Source: a bacterium
Lineage (GTDB): Bacteria; Myxococcota; UBA727; JAUIJE01
Assembly (NCBI GenBank): GCA_030431455.1
Contig: JAUIJE010000010.1
Span: forward strand, 186,001-250,000
Reading direction: 5' to 3'
DNA: 64,000 nucleotides
Part shown: in pieces, positions 26,305 through 35,112 of the stretch
Layout of the letters: each line of letters starts with the position of its first letter
Numbering within the stretch: the first letter of the stretch is position 1
Translations under genes and position numbers: made by a program
The notes under the pieces: generated by a model
What the model saw: only the letters and a program-made list of their open reading frames with translations
Told to the model about the DNA's origin: nothing
The model's database searches: none

Positions 26305-27966
26305 ATGACCCTCCGCCTCGAAAAAGACAACGCCCCCCTCGCCCACGGTCCGCTGGTGTTCATCGTGCTCGATGGGGTGGGCCTCGGCCGCGGCGACGCC
26401 TACGACGCCTGGGCCCAAGCCGAGACCCCGGTGCTCGATCGCCTGCTCAAAGATGCCAAGCGGTCCCGCAGCCTGTTCGCCCACGGCACCCACGTGGGGT
26501 TGCCCACCGACGACGACATGGGCAACAGCGAGGTGGGCCACAACGCCATAGGCGCGGGACGGGTGGTCAAGCAAGGGGCGAGCCTGGTGGACGATGCGCT
26601 GGCCGACGGCAGCCTGTTCGAGAGCCCCGGCTATGCACAAATTCGCGCGGCCTACGAGCGGCCGGGCGCGGCTTTGCACTTCATCGGCCTGCTCTCGGAC
26701 GGCGGGGTGCACAGCCGCTTCGACCAGCTGGAAAAACTCCTGCGGGGGGCCGCGGCCCGGGGGGCGAACAAGCTCCGCGTGCACGTGCTCACCGACGGGC
26801 GGGACGTGCCCGACAAGAGCGCGCACATCTACGTGCAACAGCTCGAGGACGTGCTCGCGTCGTTGCGGGCCAGCTCCGTGGACGCGGCGATCGCGTCGGG
26901 GGGCGGGCGCATGCACGTGACCATGGACCGCTACGAGAGCGATTGGTCCATCGTCGAGCGCGGGTGGAAAGCCCACGTGCTCGGCGAGGCGCAGGCGTTC
27001 CCGAGCGCGGGCGCGGCCATCGAACAACTGCGCCAAGCCAACCCCGACGTGAGCGATCAATACCTGCCCCCCTTCGTGGTCGTCGATGACGCGGGCGCGC
27101 CGGTGGGGCCCATCGTCGACGGGGACGCGGTGGTGATGTTCAACTTCCGCGGCGACCGGATGATCGAAATCTGCCGCGCGTTCGAAGACGAGGACCTCGC
27201 GGCCTTCGACCGCCAGCGCGTGCCCGACGTGACCTTCGCGGGCATGATGGAGTACGACGGGGACTTGCACATCCCCTCGCGGCACTTGGTGGCCCCCCCG
27301 GTCATCAACCGCACCATGGGCGAATACCTCGCGGCGGAAAAGAAGCTGACCCTCGCCCTGTCCGAGACCCACAAGTACGGCCACGTGACCTACTTCTGGA
27401 ACGGCAACCGCTCCGGCGCCTTCGACCCCACCCTCGAGACCTACGAGGAGATCCCCTCGGACCCCACCGCGTTCGAGGCCGCCCCCGAGATGCGCGCCGC
27501 CCCCATCGCCGACCGCACCATCGCCGCGCTCGCGTCCAAGGAGTTCGACCTCATCCGCATCAACATTGCCAACGGGGACATGGTCGGGCACACCGGCGAC
27601 CTCGCCGCCACCATCCGCGCCTGCGCGTTCGTCGACGCCCAGCTCGGCCGCATCCTCGACGCGGTCGAACAGGCGGGGGGCATCTTCATTGTCACCGCCG
27701 ACCACGGCAACTGCGACGACATGGCCCTGCGCAACAAGGACGGCTCCCCCCTGCGCGGGCCCGACGGCGAGGTCCTGCCCCGCACCTCCCACACCCTCGC
27801 CAAGGTGCCGCTCTGCATCGGCGGACCCGGCCTGTCCGACGACGCGGCATTGGACACCGACCGCGAAGACGCCGGCCTGAAGAACCTCGCCGCCACCACC
27901 CTCGCCTTGATGGGCTTTGTCCCCCCCGCCGACTACGAACCGAGCCTGGTGGTGCACAAATCGTGA
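26305..27966 (+). CDS. gpmI: 2,3-bisphosphoglycerate-independent phosphoglycerate mutase
   Basis: 553-residue cytosolic enzyme converting 3- to 2-phosphoglycerate in glycolysis and gluconeogenesis, using two Mn ions and a phosphoserine intermediate. The alkaline-phosphatase-like metal strand is FIVLDGVGLG, the catalytic serine is Ser75 in MGNSEVGHNAIGAG, and further metal ligands occur in NIANGDMVGHTG and TADHGNCDDM. Residues 95-300 form the phosphotransferase insertion typical of GpmI. Length is normal. Its stop overlaps the start of the SMUG1 gene by 4 bp (GTGA). The 106 bases upstream are comparatively AT-rich (around 26199-26225) and probably hold its promoter. Confidence 0.97.
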   Translation: MTLRLEKDNAPLAHGPLVFIVLDGVGLGRGDAYDAWAQAETPVLDRLLKDAKRSRSLFAHGTHVGLPTDDDMGNSEVGHNAIGAGRVVKQGASLVDDALADGSLFESPGYAQIRAAYERPGAALHFIGLLSDGGVHSRFDQLEKLLRGAAARGANKLRVHVLTDGRDVPDKSAHIYVQQLEDVLASLRASSVDAAIASGGGRMHVTMDRYESDWSIVERGWKAHVLGEAQAFPSAGAAIEQLRQANPDVSDQYLPPFVVVDDAGAPVGPIVDGDAVVMFNFRGDRMIEICRAFEDEDLAAFDRQRVPDVTFAGMMEYDGDLHIPSRHLVAPPVINRTMGEYLAAEKKLTLALSETHKYGHVTYFWNGNRSGAFDPTLETYEEIPSDPTAFEAAPEMRAAPIADRTIAALASKEFDLIRINIANGDMVGHTGDLAATIRACAFVDAQLGRILDAVEQAGGIFIVTADHGNCDDMALRNKDGSPLRGPDGEVLPRTSHTLAKVPLCIGGPGLSDDAALDTDREDAGLKNLAATTLALMGFVPPADYEPSLVVHKS

Positions 27967-28685
27967 AGCCGACCAAGACCGCCCAGCTTGTGCTCGACGC
28001 CACCGAGGCCTTGCGCCAAGGATGCAACCGCCTGCGCTTCGACGTGCCCTATGTCTACAACCCCCTCGACTACGCCAAGGCCCCGCACGATCTCTACGTG
28101 ACCAAATACGCGCGAAGCAAAAAGCGCGTGATGTTCCTGGGCATGAACCCCGGGCCCTTCGGCATGGCCCAGACCGGCGTGCCCTTCGGCGAGGTCAGCA
28201 TCGCCAAGGACTGGCTGAAGGTCGAAGCCCCGGTGGGCCGGGCGACACACGAACACAAAAAACGCCCCATCCAAGGCTTCGCCTGCCCGCGCAGTGAGGT
28301 GTCGGGCTCGCGCCTGTGGGGCCTGTTCCAAGAGAAGTTCGGCACCGCCAAGGCCTTCTTCCAGTCTCATTACGTGGCCAACTACTGCCCGCTGGTGTTC
28401 CTCGAGGAGACCGGCCGCAACAAGACCCCGGACAAACTCGCCAAGGCCGAGCGCGACGCGCTGGAGAAGGTGTGCGACGCGCACCTCGCGGCCCTGGTGC
28501 ACGCGCTGAAGCCGGACTTTGTCGTCGGGGTGGGCAAGTTCGCCGAGGCCCGGGCCCACAAGGCGCTTCCCAATTTCGCCGGCACCATCGCCACGGTGTT
28601 GCACCCGTCGCCCGCGAGCCCCCTCGCCAACCGGGGCTGGGCCCCGCAGGCCGAGCGACAACTGCGCGACATCGGGATTTGGTAG
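27963..28685 (+). CDS. SMUG1-type single-strand-selective uracil-DNA glycosylase
   Basis: 240-residue base-excision repair enzyme that removes uracil (and oxidised 5-substituted uracils) from DNA. Motif A is FLGMNPGPFGMAQTGVPFGE, diagnostic for the SMUG1 branch of the UDG superfamily, and motif B is LHPSPASPLANRGW with its catalytic His. Length is close to other SMUG1 proteins, a family found in animals and a minority of bacteria. The GTG at 27963 overlaps gpmI by 4 bp, so its dosage is tied to a glycolytic enzyme. Stops 4 bp before the convergent BNR lipoprotein gene ends. Confidence 0.9.
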   Translation: MKPTKTAQLVLDATEALRQGCNRLRFDVPYVYNPLDYAKAPHDLYVTKYARSKKRVMFLGMNPGPFGMAQTGVPFGEVSIAKDWLKVEAPVGRATHEHKKRPIQGFACPRSEVSGSRLWGLFQEKFGTAKAFFQSHYVANYCPLVFLEETGRNKTPDKLAKAERDALEKVCDAHLAALVHALKPDFVVGVGKFAEARAHKALPNFAGTIATVLHPSPASPLANRGWAPQAERQLRDIGIW

Positions 28686-28689
28686 AGCC

Positions 28690-29937
28690 CTACTCGGCCT
28701 CGAAGCGCAGCTCGGCGAGGTAGATGTCGGTGCCCCAGATGCTGCCCTGGGCTTGGTTCCAGCTCATGTCCTCGGCCTCGAGGGGCGAGGTGTAGTTGGC
28801 GATCAAAAAGGTGTGCGCGCCGGTGCGCCGGATCGAGGGGAACGCGGTGTCGCCCCACCCCGGCAGGTCTTGGATGTGCTCGACCATGCGCGCGTCGCGG
28901 TCGATGCGGTAGAGCGCGGTGCGCTTGGTGCTGTTCCAGTATGTGACATTGTACATCACCCGCCGCTCGCTGATCGGCAGGTCATCGCGCCCGAGGTCAA
29001 ACGCGCCGTCCACGTTGCGCCGTGCCACCAGGTAGAGCTCGTCGCCGTGGCGCAGCATGCGCGGGGAATCGTACTTGTGCGGATGGCTCTGCGCGGGGCA
29101 GTCCCAGTTCCACAGGTCGTCCTTGTCCGCGTGACACACCAACGAGCCGAACCCTGACTCGTCTCCACTTTCATTGCGCATCACCGCCCACAAATCACCG
29201 TCCGCGTCGAACTCGAAGGAGCTTTCGCTCGCCCCCCCGGTGTAGACGGTGGCCGCGGCGCCTTCGGGGCTGAAGGTCACCCCGTCGTCGGAGGTGCGCA
29301 GCCGCACTTGGTGCCCGGCGGGCCCGTCGCCCTCCTCGATCTGGAACAAATAGCTGGTGAGGTAGAGCTTGCCGTCGCGCACCCGCGCGTCCCAGGGCAC
29401 CTCGTGCTCCTCGAGCACCTCTTCGGGTTCGGTGTATTCGCCGAACGCGGTGCGCTCCACCCGCCACACCTTTTTGGGGCTGAAGCCGACCTTCAACGCG
29501 CCGCCCTGGAACCACAAGAAGAACAGCCGATCGTTCATCACGTAGAAGATGGGTTCGCGCACGTCCGAGCCCATGTCGATGGTGTACTCGTGCTCCCAGG
29601 TCGCGCCCCCGTCGGGGCTGGACACGATGTACATCAGGGTGTCGTCGCTGGGCCAATGGTCCGAGTCGGTGCGCCACCCCATGAACAGCCGGTCTTGGTG
29701 GAAGGTGATGCCCACATTGTTATTGGAGGCCCCGGTGGGGGTGCTGTCCGGCAGCCCCGACGAGGGGATGACAAACGAGGGCGCGCCCAGCACCGGGCGA
29801 TAGGACCGGCTGGCGTCCACGTCCCAGTCTGCGGGATCGTCGCTGGGGGGCGTCATGGGCGCGGGCCCGGTGGGCCCGGGACCGCAAGCGGACAAGACAA
29901 ACAGGGCACAACCGGCGAACAGGCGTTGATGGGTCAT
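28690..29937 (-). CDS. lipoprotein with BNR/sialidase-like beta-propeller
   Basis: 415-residue exported lipoprotein (lipobox VLSACG, Cys19) with a Pro-rich linker and a beta-propeller-like domain. An Asp-box is visible in SSPDGGATWE, and a second, degenerate one in RTSDDGVTFSPEG. Such Asp-box propellers occur in sialidases and other glycan-binding proteins. No sialidase catalytic Arg triad is clear, so binding is as likely as hydrolysis. The ATG at 29937 opens the signal peptide. It is monocistronic, with the STAS-like gene 85 bp upstream on the same strand. Confidence 0.7.
   Translation of the reverse strand: MTHQRLFAGCALFVLSACGPGPTGPAPMTPPSDDPADWDVDASRSYRPVLGAPSFVIPSSGLPDSTPTGASNNNVGITFHQDRLFMGWRTDSDHWPSDDTLMYIVSSPDGGATWEHEYTIDMGSDVREPIFYVMNDRLFFLWFQGGALKVGFSPKKVWRVERTAFGEYTEPEEVLEEHEVPWDARVRDGKLYLTSYLFQIEEGDGPAGHQVRLRTSDDGVTFSPEGAAATVYTGGASESSFEFDADGDLWAVMRNESGDESGFGSLVCHADKDDLWNWDCPAQSHPHKYDSPRMLRHGDELYLVARRNVDGAFDLGRDDLPISERRVMYNVTYWNSTKRTALYRIDRDARMVEHIQDLPGWGDTAFPSIRRTGAHTFLIANYTSPLEAEDMSWNQAQGSIWGTDIYLAELRFEAE
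28939..28950 (+). repeat. dispersed 12-mer GTATGTGACATT, copy 3 (inverted)
   Basis: Same 12-mer as at 9451. On the coding strand of the BNR lipoprotein it reads AAT GTC ACA TAC, so the gene uses it in the opposite sense from the MBOAT and htrA copies. Confidence 0.45.
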
Positions 29938-30022
29938 GCGTCGATGGTACGCAGCCGGCTGGTCGTCGAAAGGCGTCGCCCTTGGCAGTTCGCGCCGGTG
30001 GCGCCGGTTGCCGGGCCGCGCG

Positions 30023-30442
30023 TCAGCCGCGCCTGCGGCGCTCGGCCCAGACCGATTCAATCCAGCGCCACGCGTCGTCTTCGGCGGTGAACGCCTTGGT
30101 GGGGTAGGCCGCGCCAGCGTTGAACCAGAAGTACGCGGACAACAGCGCACGCTGCAGCGCGCTGTTGAGCACCACCGCTTCGCCCAGGTACACCCCTTTG
30201 CCCGGCCCGTTGTCGAAGGTGTCGCTGGCGGTGAAGAACGCGTTGCGGATGTCGGCCTTGGCGGTCTTGACGTTGACCGGCCGGATGTCGACCACTTGCA
30301 CGAAGGGCCCGCGGGCGGCCAGGGTGGTGAGCTGGCCAAAGTACGACTCGATGAAGGCGGTGGTCGCCTCCACCGGAAACACGGTGTGCACAAACGGGAA
30401 CCGCGTGTCGCTGAGGACAAACGCGGTGCGATCGTCGCTCAC
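30023..30442 (-). CDS. STAS/SpoIIAA-like protein, 139 aa (copy 1)
   Basis: 139 residues predicted as an alternating alpha/beta fold. A hydrophobic strand FVQVVDIRPVN is followed by a long helix, a second strand (KGVYLGEAVVLNS) and a C-terminal DDAWRWIESVW helix. This order matches the STAS/SpoIIAA-like proteins, and a second protein of the same design lies at 49974-50390. The GTG at 30442 overlaps the plsC stop by 4 bp (GTGA), so it is coupled to phospholipid synthesis. The role is likely regulatory or structural; there is no anti-sigma factor or transporter nearby. Confidence 0.55.
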   Translation of the reverse strand: MSDDRTAFVLSDTRFPFVHTVFPVEATTAFIESYFGQLTTLAARGPFVQVVDIRPVNVKTAKADIRNAFFTASDTFDNGPGKGVYLGEAVVLNSALQRALLSAYFWFNAGAAYPTKAFTAEDDAWRWIESVWAERRRRG

Positions 30443-31269
30443 CGTTGGCCGGGGGCCTTGACCACTTGGTGTCGGTCGCCGCCTTTGCCCCCCGCGGCGA
30501 GATGGAGATCGATGATGCGGTTGCGCACCGCGCGCATCAGCTCTTCTTTGGTCTCGTAGGTGTAGGCCGCGGCGTCGATGGGTTCGCCCGCGTGCACCTC
30601 GATGGTGGTGGGCCGGATCTTCGCCGACCCCGCGGGCAACATGTCCGCCGCCCCCACGATCGCCACCGGCACGACCTTGGCCTGGGCGTCGATGGCGATG
30701 ACGAAAGGCCCCTTCTTGAACGCCTGGATGTGCCCGTCTTTCGACCGGGTGCCCTCGGGGAACACGATGAGGTTCTCTCCCGATGCCACTGCATCGCGCG
30801 CCGCCTCCAAGGTCTTCACCGCCCGGTCGTGGTTGCTGCGATCGACCATCACGAAGTTCATCATCCAGCAGTAGAAGCCAATGAAGGGGATGGCGGAGAC
30901 TTCTTTTTTGGCCACGAACCGCACGTTGTCGGGCACCGCGTAAAACGCCAGCGGGGTATCCACCAATGACTCGTGCGAAAACGCGAACACGTACCCTTCT
31001 TTGTCGTAATCCAACGCGTCAAAGCCGCGGGTCAGCACCCGCACCCCGGCGGCGGCGAAGATGCCCGGCGCCCACACCTTGCGGGCGAGCCACAACGCGT
31101 GGTCACGGTTGAAGGTCAACATCGTGGTGATGGTGGCCGACACCACCACCGCCACCGAGAGCAGCGCCAGGTACACCCACTGGAGCAGGTTGATGCCCGC
31201 CCACAACGCGGAGAACGCGGGGGTGTCGTCGCGAAGGTCGGTCAGAATCTGCAACTGTCGGTTCGACAC
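30439..31269 (-). CDS. plsC: 1-acyl-sn-glycerol-3-phosphate acyltransferase (PlsC-like)
   Basis: 276-residue membrane-associated enzyme that acylates lysophosphatidic acid to phosphatidic acid. A membrane helix spans about 30-55. Motif I (H-x4-D) is SHESLVDTP and motif III (EGTR) is FPEGTRSKDG, with the motif IV Pro in VVPVAIVGA. The start is GTG at 31269 with the ribosome site GGGAGGGGCT. The 178-bp region upstream (31270-31447) is unusually AT-rich and should contain its promoter and that of the divergent membrane protein gene. Confidence 0.9.
   Translation of the reverse strand: MSNRQLQILTDLRDDTPAFSALWAGINLLQWVYLALLSVAVVVSATITTMLTFNRDHALWLARKVWAPGIFAAAGVRVLTRGFDALDYDKEGYVFAFSHESLVDTPLAFYAVPDNVRFVAKKEVSAIPFIGFYCWMMNFVMVDRSNHDRAVKTLEAARDAVASGENLIVFPEGTRSKDGHIQAFKKGPFVIAIDAQAKVVPVAIVGAADMLPAGSAKIRPTTIEVHAGEPIDAAAYTYETKEELMRAVRNRIIDLHLAAGGKGGDRHQVVKAPGQR
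30784..30794 (+). repeat. dispersed TGCCACTGCAT
   Basis: TGCCACTGCAT inside plsC, coding strand GAT GCA GTG GCA TCG (Asp-Ala-Val-Ala-Ser). Confidence 0.4.
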
Positions 31270-31447
31270 AGCCCCTCCCGGAAAGTCATTTCGTAGACGA
31301 CGAAGGTCGATTCTACAATCCGGGAACCGTGGCCCAAAAGCCCCCTCAACGGTCCGAAATTCCTCTGAATTCCACAGCCTTGACGACGGTCAGGGCGCGA
31401 AAACTTTTTCGCACCGTCCGGCCGCGGTGCCCAGGCTACGATCAACT

Positions 31448-31861
31448 ATGCCTAGGTCAAACGATGCAGACCCGGCCGTCCCGGCCTTGCTGGTGGTGGC
31501 GCTTGTGACCTTCGGCCTGGCCATCGCCGCCACCGGCATCGACCACAGCGAAAGGCTTCGGGACCTGGCGCTGACCACGGTCGTCGATTCGAAATACCGC
31601 GCCAAGGGGCCGGCGCTGCCGATCATCGAAGTCGACGGGAAGCGCGTCGTCTGCTCCGACACGCACCATTTTCAGGTCGGCGACCCGGTGCGCTACGACC
31701 CCGAGGCCCCCGCGCACTGTCGCCTGGAAGCACACTTGGGCGAAGCCACGCAGTTCCAATGGGTTCGGCGGGGGTTGGGACTCGCCCTCGCGGTAGGGGG
31801 GCCGACCTGGGTCGTGATGGGACACCTCAAGCGCAAGAAGCGGCGTACCCGTCGACCTTAG
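31448..31861 (+). CDS. two-helix membrane protein, DUF3592-like
   Basis: 137 residues: helix one (about 12-30), a small extracytoplasmic beta domain (YRAKGPALPIIEVDG, then CSDTHHFQVGDPVRYDPE), helix two (about 108-128), and a basic C-terminal tail (HLKRKKRRTRRP). The GDxVxVxYDPExP pattern and the two flanking helices match the DUF3592 type of small membrane proteins. Function unknown in that family. The ATG at 31448 follows the AT-rich divergent spacer. It is convergent with the AI-2E transporter gene (5 bp apart). Confidence 0.6.
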   Translation: MPRSNDADPAVPALLVVALVTFGLAIAATGIDHSERLRDLALTTVVDSKYRAKGPALPIIEVDGKRVVCSDTHHFQVGDPVRYDPEAPAHCRLEAHLGEATQFQWVRRGLGLALAVGGPTWVVMGHLKRKKRRTRRP

Positions 31862-31866
31862 TGGCG

Positions 31867-32952
31867 CTATGCCCCTTTGGTGAGCACGTCGCGGTAGTCC
31901 TCGCGGTAGATGTCCGCCAGGGTCAAGAACATCGCGATGATCAACGGCCCGTAGAACAACCCCAACATGCCGAACATCCGCAGCCCGGCCACGATGCCGA
32001 GGAAGATGAGGATGGAGTTGACGCCCCCCGAGCTCATCTTGGTCTTGAGCCAATACTCGAGGATGAGGATGTACAGGAGGTTGTAGAGGGCAAACCCAAA
32101 TGCCACTGCATAGTGCCCCCGCAACACCAGGATCACCAGCGCGGGGATCACCACCACGCTCGCCCCCACCACGGGCAAGAACGCGAAGAACGCGATCGCG
32201 GTGCCCCACACCGCGCCGCCCCCGAGACCAAACAGGGAAAAGCCGATGCCCCCAAAGAAGCCCTGGGCGATGCTGGCCACCCCGTTGCCCACGAACACCG
32301 CCTTGGCCATCTCTGCGAACCGCTCCACCAACCGCTGCTCTTGTTCCTGCGGGAGCGGCGAGAGATCGAACAAGTACTCTTTAAGCCGCGGCCCATCCAC
32401 GAACAGCGCCGCGAGCACGGTGATGATCAGCCCCACCCCCACCAAGAGTCCAATCACATTGCCGGCGGCCCCGCTCACCAAGGTCGAGGTAAAGCCGGCC
32501 AGCCGGTTGGCGGCCTGGGTCGCGATCTCCACGAACCGCTCCGGGGTCAGCTGCACCCCAAACCGCGCCCCGAACTCCTGCAGGCGCGCGGCCAGGCCTC
32601 CCTCGCCCGCGGCCAAACCTTTGATTTCATTAAAGAATTCTGTGTTCTGGGTCTCGAGATAGAGGGCCGCGGCCTGCTGGCTCAACAGCGACACAAACAG
32701 CCCAATCGGCACCGCCACCACCACCACCACCACCGCGGTGGTGATGCCCGACGCCACCGTGGCCCGGCCCCGGACCAGGGGCAGGATTCGGTCGTACACC
32801 GGCTTGAACAACGCGTAGAGCACCGAGGCGAGCACGATGGGGGTGAAGAGGTCGAACAGCAACACCGCGCACAACACCGTGGCCGCCGCGAACACCACCA
32901 AGAACAGCCGGGTGATGTACTTGGATGTGCGGGCGTCCTCGCGGGTGGTCAT
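31867..32952 (-). CDS. AI-2E family transporter (TqsA/YdiK-like)
   Basis: 361-residue inner-membrane protein of the AI-2E transporter (PerM/TqsA) family. Early helix pairs are followed by a soluble loop (about 118-150), then a second helical block containing the family signature GGAVWGTAIAFFAFLPVVGA and the late GLFYGPLIIAM helix. The family exports or facilitates movement of small molecules or ions; autoinducer-2 export is established only for some members, so no substrate is claimed. Single gene between the DUF3592-like gene (convergent) and the PIN-PhoH gene (58 bp upstream, same strand). Confidence 0.88.
   Translation of the reverse strand: MTTREDARTSKYITRLFLVVFAAATVLCAVLLFDLFTPIVLASVLYALFKPVYDRILPLVRGRATVASGITTAVVVVVVAVPIGLFVSLLSQQAAALYLETQNTEFFNEIKGLAAGEGGLAARLQEFGARFGVQLTPERFVEIATQAANRLAGFTSTLVSGAAGNVIGLLVGVGLIITVLAALFVDGPRLKEYLFDLSPLPQEQEQRLVERFAEMAKAVFVGNGVASIAQGFFGGIGFSLFGLGGGAVWGTAIAFFAFLPVVGASVVVIPALVILVLRGHYAVAFGFALYNLLYILILEYWLKTKMSSGGVNSILIFLGIVAGLRMFGMLGLFYGPLIIAMFLTLADIYREDYRDVLTKGA
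32099..32111 (+). repeat. dispersed AATGCCACTGCAT
   Basis: AATGCCACTGCAT in the AI-2E gene, coding strand TAT GCA GTG GCA TTT. The same 13-mer is found at 53108. Confidence 0.45.
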
Positions 32953-33010
32953 GGCGGCCTTTGCGTCAGCTCTTCACAGTTTGGGGCCGCGTCCGGCGGC
33001 GACCCATCGG

Positions 33011-34330
33011 TCACAGTTGGTTGGCGGCGATCTCCGCGAGCTCGGAGCGCTCGCCCTTGGTCAACGTCACGTGGGCGGCGATGGGCTCGGCCCGCAGCCG
33101 GTTGACGACGTGGACGAGGCCGTTGTTGGTCTGGTCCACGTAGGGGTTGTCGATCTGGTAGGGGTCACCGGTGAGCACAATCTTGGTGCCCTCCCCCGCG
33201 CGGCTGATGATGGTCTTGGCCTCGTGGGGGGTGAGGTTCTGGGCCTCGTCGACGATCATGTATTGGTTGGGGATGGAGCGACCGCGGATGTAGGTCAGCG
33301 GTTCGATCTGCATGATGCCCATGTCGGTGAGCTCTTTGTACGACCGGCCGTGTTTTTTGTCCCGGGTGGTCAGGCCCATGAGCAGCTCGACGTTGTCGAA
33401 GATGGGCTGCATCCAAGGGTTGAGCTTCTCCTCGACGTCGCCGGGGAGGTAACCGAGGTCGCGCCCGAGGGGGAACACCGGGCGGGACACGAGGAGCTTT
33501 TGGTAGGTCTGCTCCTCGGTGGTCTTGTGCAGACCCGCGGCGATGGCGAGCAAGGTCTTGCCGGTGCCGGCTTTGCCCACCAACGTGACCAGCTTGATGC
33601 TGTCGTCGAGGAGCACGTCGAGGGCGAACTGCTGTTCACGGTTGCGGGGCCGCACCCCCCACACCGCCTGCTTGAAGCTCGGCAGCGGGACCACCCGGGG
33701 CTCGTCGGACAGCTTCACCCGACCCAGGGCGCTGTGGCTGGCCTTGAGCTTGTCCTTGAGAATCACGAACTGGTTGGGGGCGTAGTACGGGTCGGGGAGG
33801 TCGATGCCCCCGTCGGCGTAGAACCGGTCCACCACCTCGGGGTCGACCTCCAGCTCGTCCCACCCGGTGTAGAGCTCGCTGACCTCGATGTGCTCGGGTT
33901 CGAAGTCTTCGGCTTTGATGCCGATGGCGTCGGCCCGGATCCGGAGGTTGGTGTCCTTGGTGATGAAGGTGACCCGGTCGGGGTCGTCTTTGTGGCGCTC
34001 GTTGAGGTCCACCGCCACCGCGAGGATTTTGCTGTCTTGCCCGCGGTCGGTGGTGATCTCTTCCGGGAGTTTTTTGCTCGTGGTCGCGATGCGCAACACC
34101 CCGCCCCGGTCGAGCTTGACCCCCTCGGCGAGCGAGCCTTCCTCCCGGAGGTTGTCGAGGTAGCGGCTCACCTGACGGGCGTTGCGACCGAGTTCGGACA
34201 GGTCCTTTTTGAACGAGTCGATCTCTTCCACGACGTAAATCGGGACCACCACCTCGTTGTCTTCAAATGAAAACAGCGCGCGCGGATCGTGCAACAGAAC
34301 GTTGGTGTCGAGGACGAATGTCTTTTCCAT
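33011..34330 (-). CDS. PIN-PhoH family RNA helicase/ribonuclease
   Basis: 439-residue cytoplasmic protein. Residues ~4-130 are a PIN nuclease domain (FVLDTNVLLHDP, with the acidic metal ligands starting at Asp8), and residues ~235-430 are a PhoH ATPase with Walker A VGKAGTGKT (Lys258) and Walker B MIVDEAQNL. PIN-PhoH (PhoH2) proteins couple ATP-driven RNA unwinding to cleavage. The ATG at 34330 has GCAGGAG upstream and shares one base with the crotonase stop (TGATG). Hence the order is DUF6918-like, crotonase, then PhoH2 on one transcript. Confidence 0.92.
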   Translation of the reverse strand: MEKTFVLDTNVLLHDPRALFSFEDNEVVVPIYVVEEIDSFKKDLSELGRNARQVSRYLDNLREEGSLAEGVKLDRGGVLRIATTSKKLPEEITTDRGQDSKILAVAVDLNERHKDDPDRVTFITKDTNLRIRADAIGIKAEDFEPEHIEVSELYTGWDELEVDPEVVDRFYADGGIDLPDPYYAPNQFVILKDKLKASHSALGRVKLSDEPRVVPLPSFKQAVWGVRPRNREQQFALDVLLDDSIKLVTLVGKAGTGKTLLAIAAGLHKTTEEQTYQKLLVSRPVFPLGRDLGYLPGDVEEKLNPWMQPIFDNVELLMGLTTRDKKHGRSYKELTDMGIMQIEPLTYIRGRSIPNQYMIVDEAQNLTPHEAKTIISRAGEGTKIVLTGDPYQIDNPYVDQTNNGLVHVVNRLRAEPIAAHVTLTKGERSELAEIAANQL

Positions 34331-35112
34331 CAAAACTCCTGCCCTGAGGTGCTGCTCCCATGGCGCCCCACCCCCCGGGCAAACGCGGCGGCTCCGCGCC
34401 GCGCCTCGTCGAGGACACCGCGTCCCCGTCGGAACTCTTCTCGCAAGGCTTCGTCGAGGGGCACGTCCAGCGCCCCCCGCGCGCTCTGCAAATCCGCCTG
34501 CAGGCAAGCGAAGGGCAGGCGGCTAAGCTCATCCGCCCACCCCAATGCCACTGCTTTGGCTTTCCCCTTGGGGGCCACCCGGTGGACGAACCCCGCCTGG
34601 TGCGCCTCCGCCGCGGGCACCGCCCGCCCGGTCAAGATCCAGTCCAGGGCCCGGGACTCGCCGATGAGGCGCGGCAACCGGGCGGTGCCCCCGTCGATGA
34701 GGGGCACGCCGAAGCGTCGGCAAAACACCCCGAACACCGCGTCCTCCGCGGCCACCCGGAGGTCAGCCCAGGCCGCGAGCTCAAGCCCGCCGGCCACCGC
34801 GTGGCCCTCCACCGCCGCGATCACCGGCTTGTGCAGTGACATGCGACTGGGTCCCATCGGCCCCGGCCCTTCGTCGGCAATGCGATTGCCGTCGCCCTCG
34901 GCGAACGCGATGAGATCGGCCCCCGCGCAGAAGGTCTCGCCCGCGCCGGTGAGCACGGCCACCTTTTGGCCCTCGTCCTCGTCAAACGCGGCGAACGCCG
35001 CGTGCAACCCCGCGGCGGTCTCGCGGTCCACCGCGTTTTTGCGCGCGGGGCGGTCGATGACCACGCAGGTCACCGCGCCATGTCGTTCGATGAGGACGGA
35101 AGAACTGCTCAC
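34330..35112 (-). CDS. crotonase/enoyl-CoA hydratase-like protein
   Basis: 260-residue crotonase-fold protein. The CoA-binding and oxyanion-hole segments are GETFCAGADL and HAVAGGLELA. The first general base/acid Glu (as in GGLELAAW) is present. The place of the second Glu of classical hydratases holds VFCRRFGVPLIDGGT, a form typical of a crotonase subfamily that need not hydrate enoyl-CoA. Therefore isomerase, hydrolase or another acyl-CoA chemistry is possible. It starts with GTG at 35112, overlapping the upstream gene stop by 4 bp. Confidence 0.82.
   Translation of the reverse strand: MSSSSVLIERHGAVTCVVIDRPARKNAVDRETAAGLHAAFAAFDEDEGQKVAVLTGAGETFCAGADLIAFAEGDGNRIADEGPGPMGPSRMSLHKPVIAAVEGHAVAGGLELAAWADLRVAAEDAVFGVFCRRFGVPLIDGGTARLPRLIGESRALDWILTGRAVPAAEAHQAGFVHRVAPKGKAKAVALGWADELSRLPFACLQADLQSARGALDVPLDEALREEFRRGRGVLDEARRGAAAFARGVGRHGSSTSGQEF
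34544..34554 (+). repeat. dispersed AATGCCACTGC
   Basis: AATGCCACTGC in the crotonase gene, coding strand AAA GCA GTG GCA TTG. The related reverse-orientation form GCAGTGACAT lies in the same gene at 34833. Confidence 0.4.
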
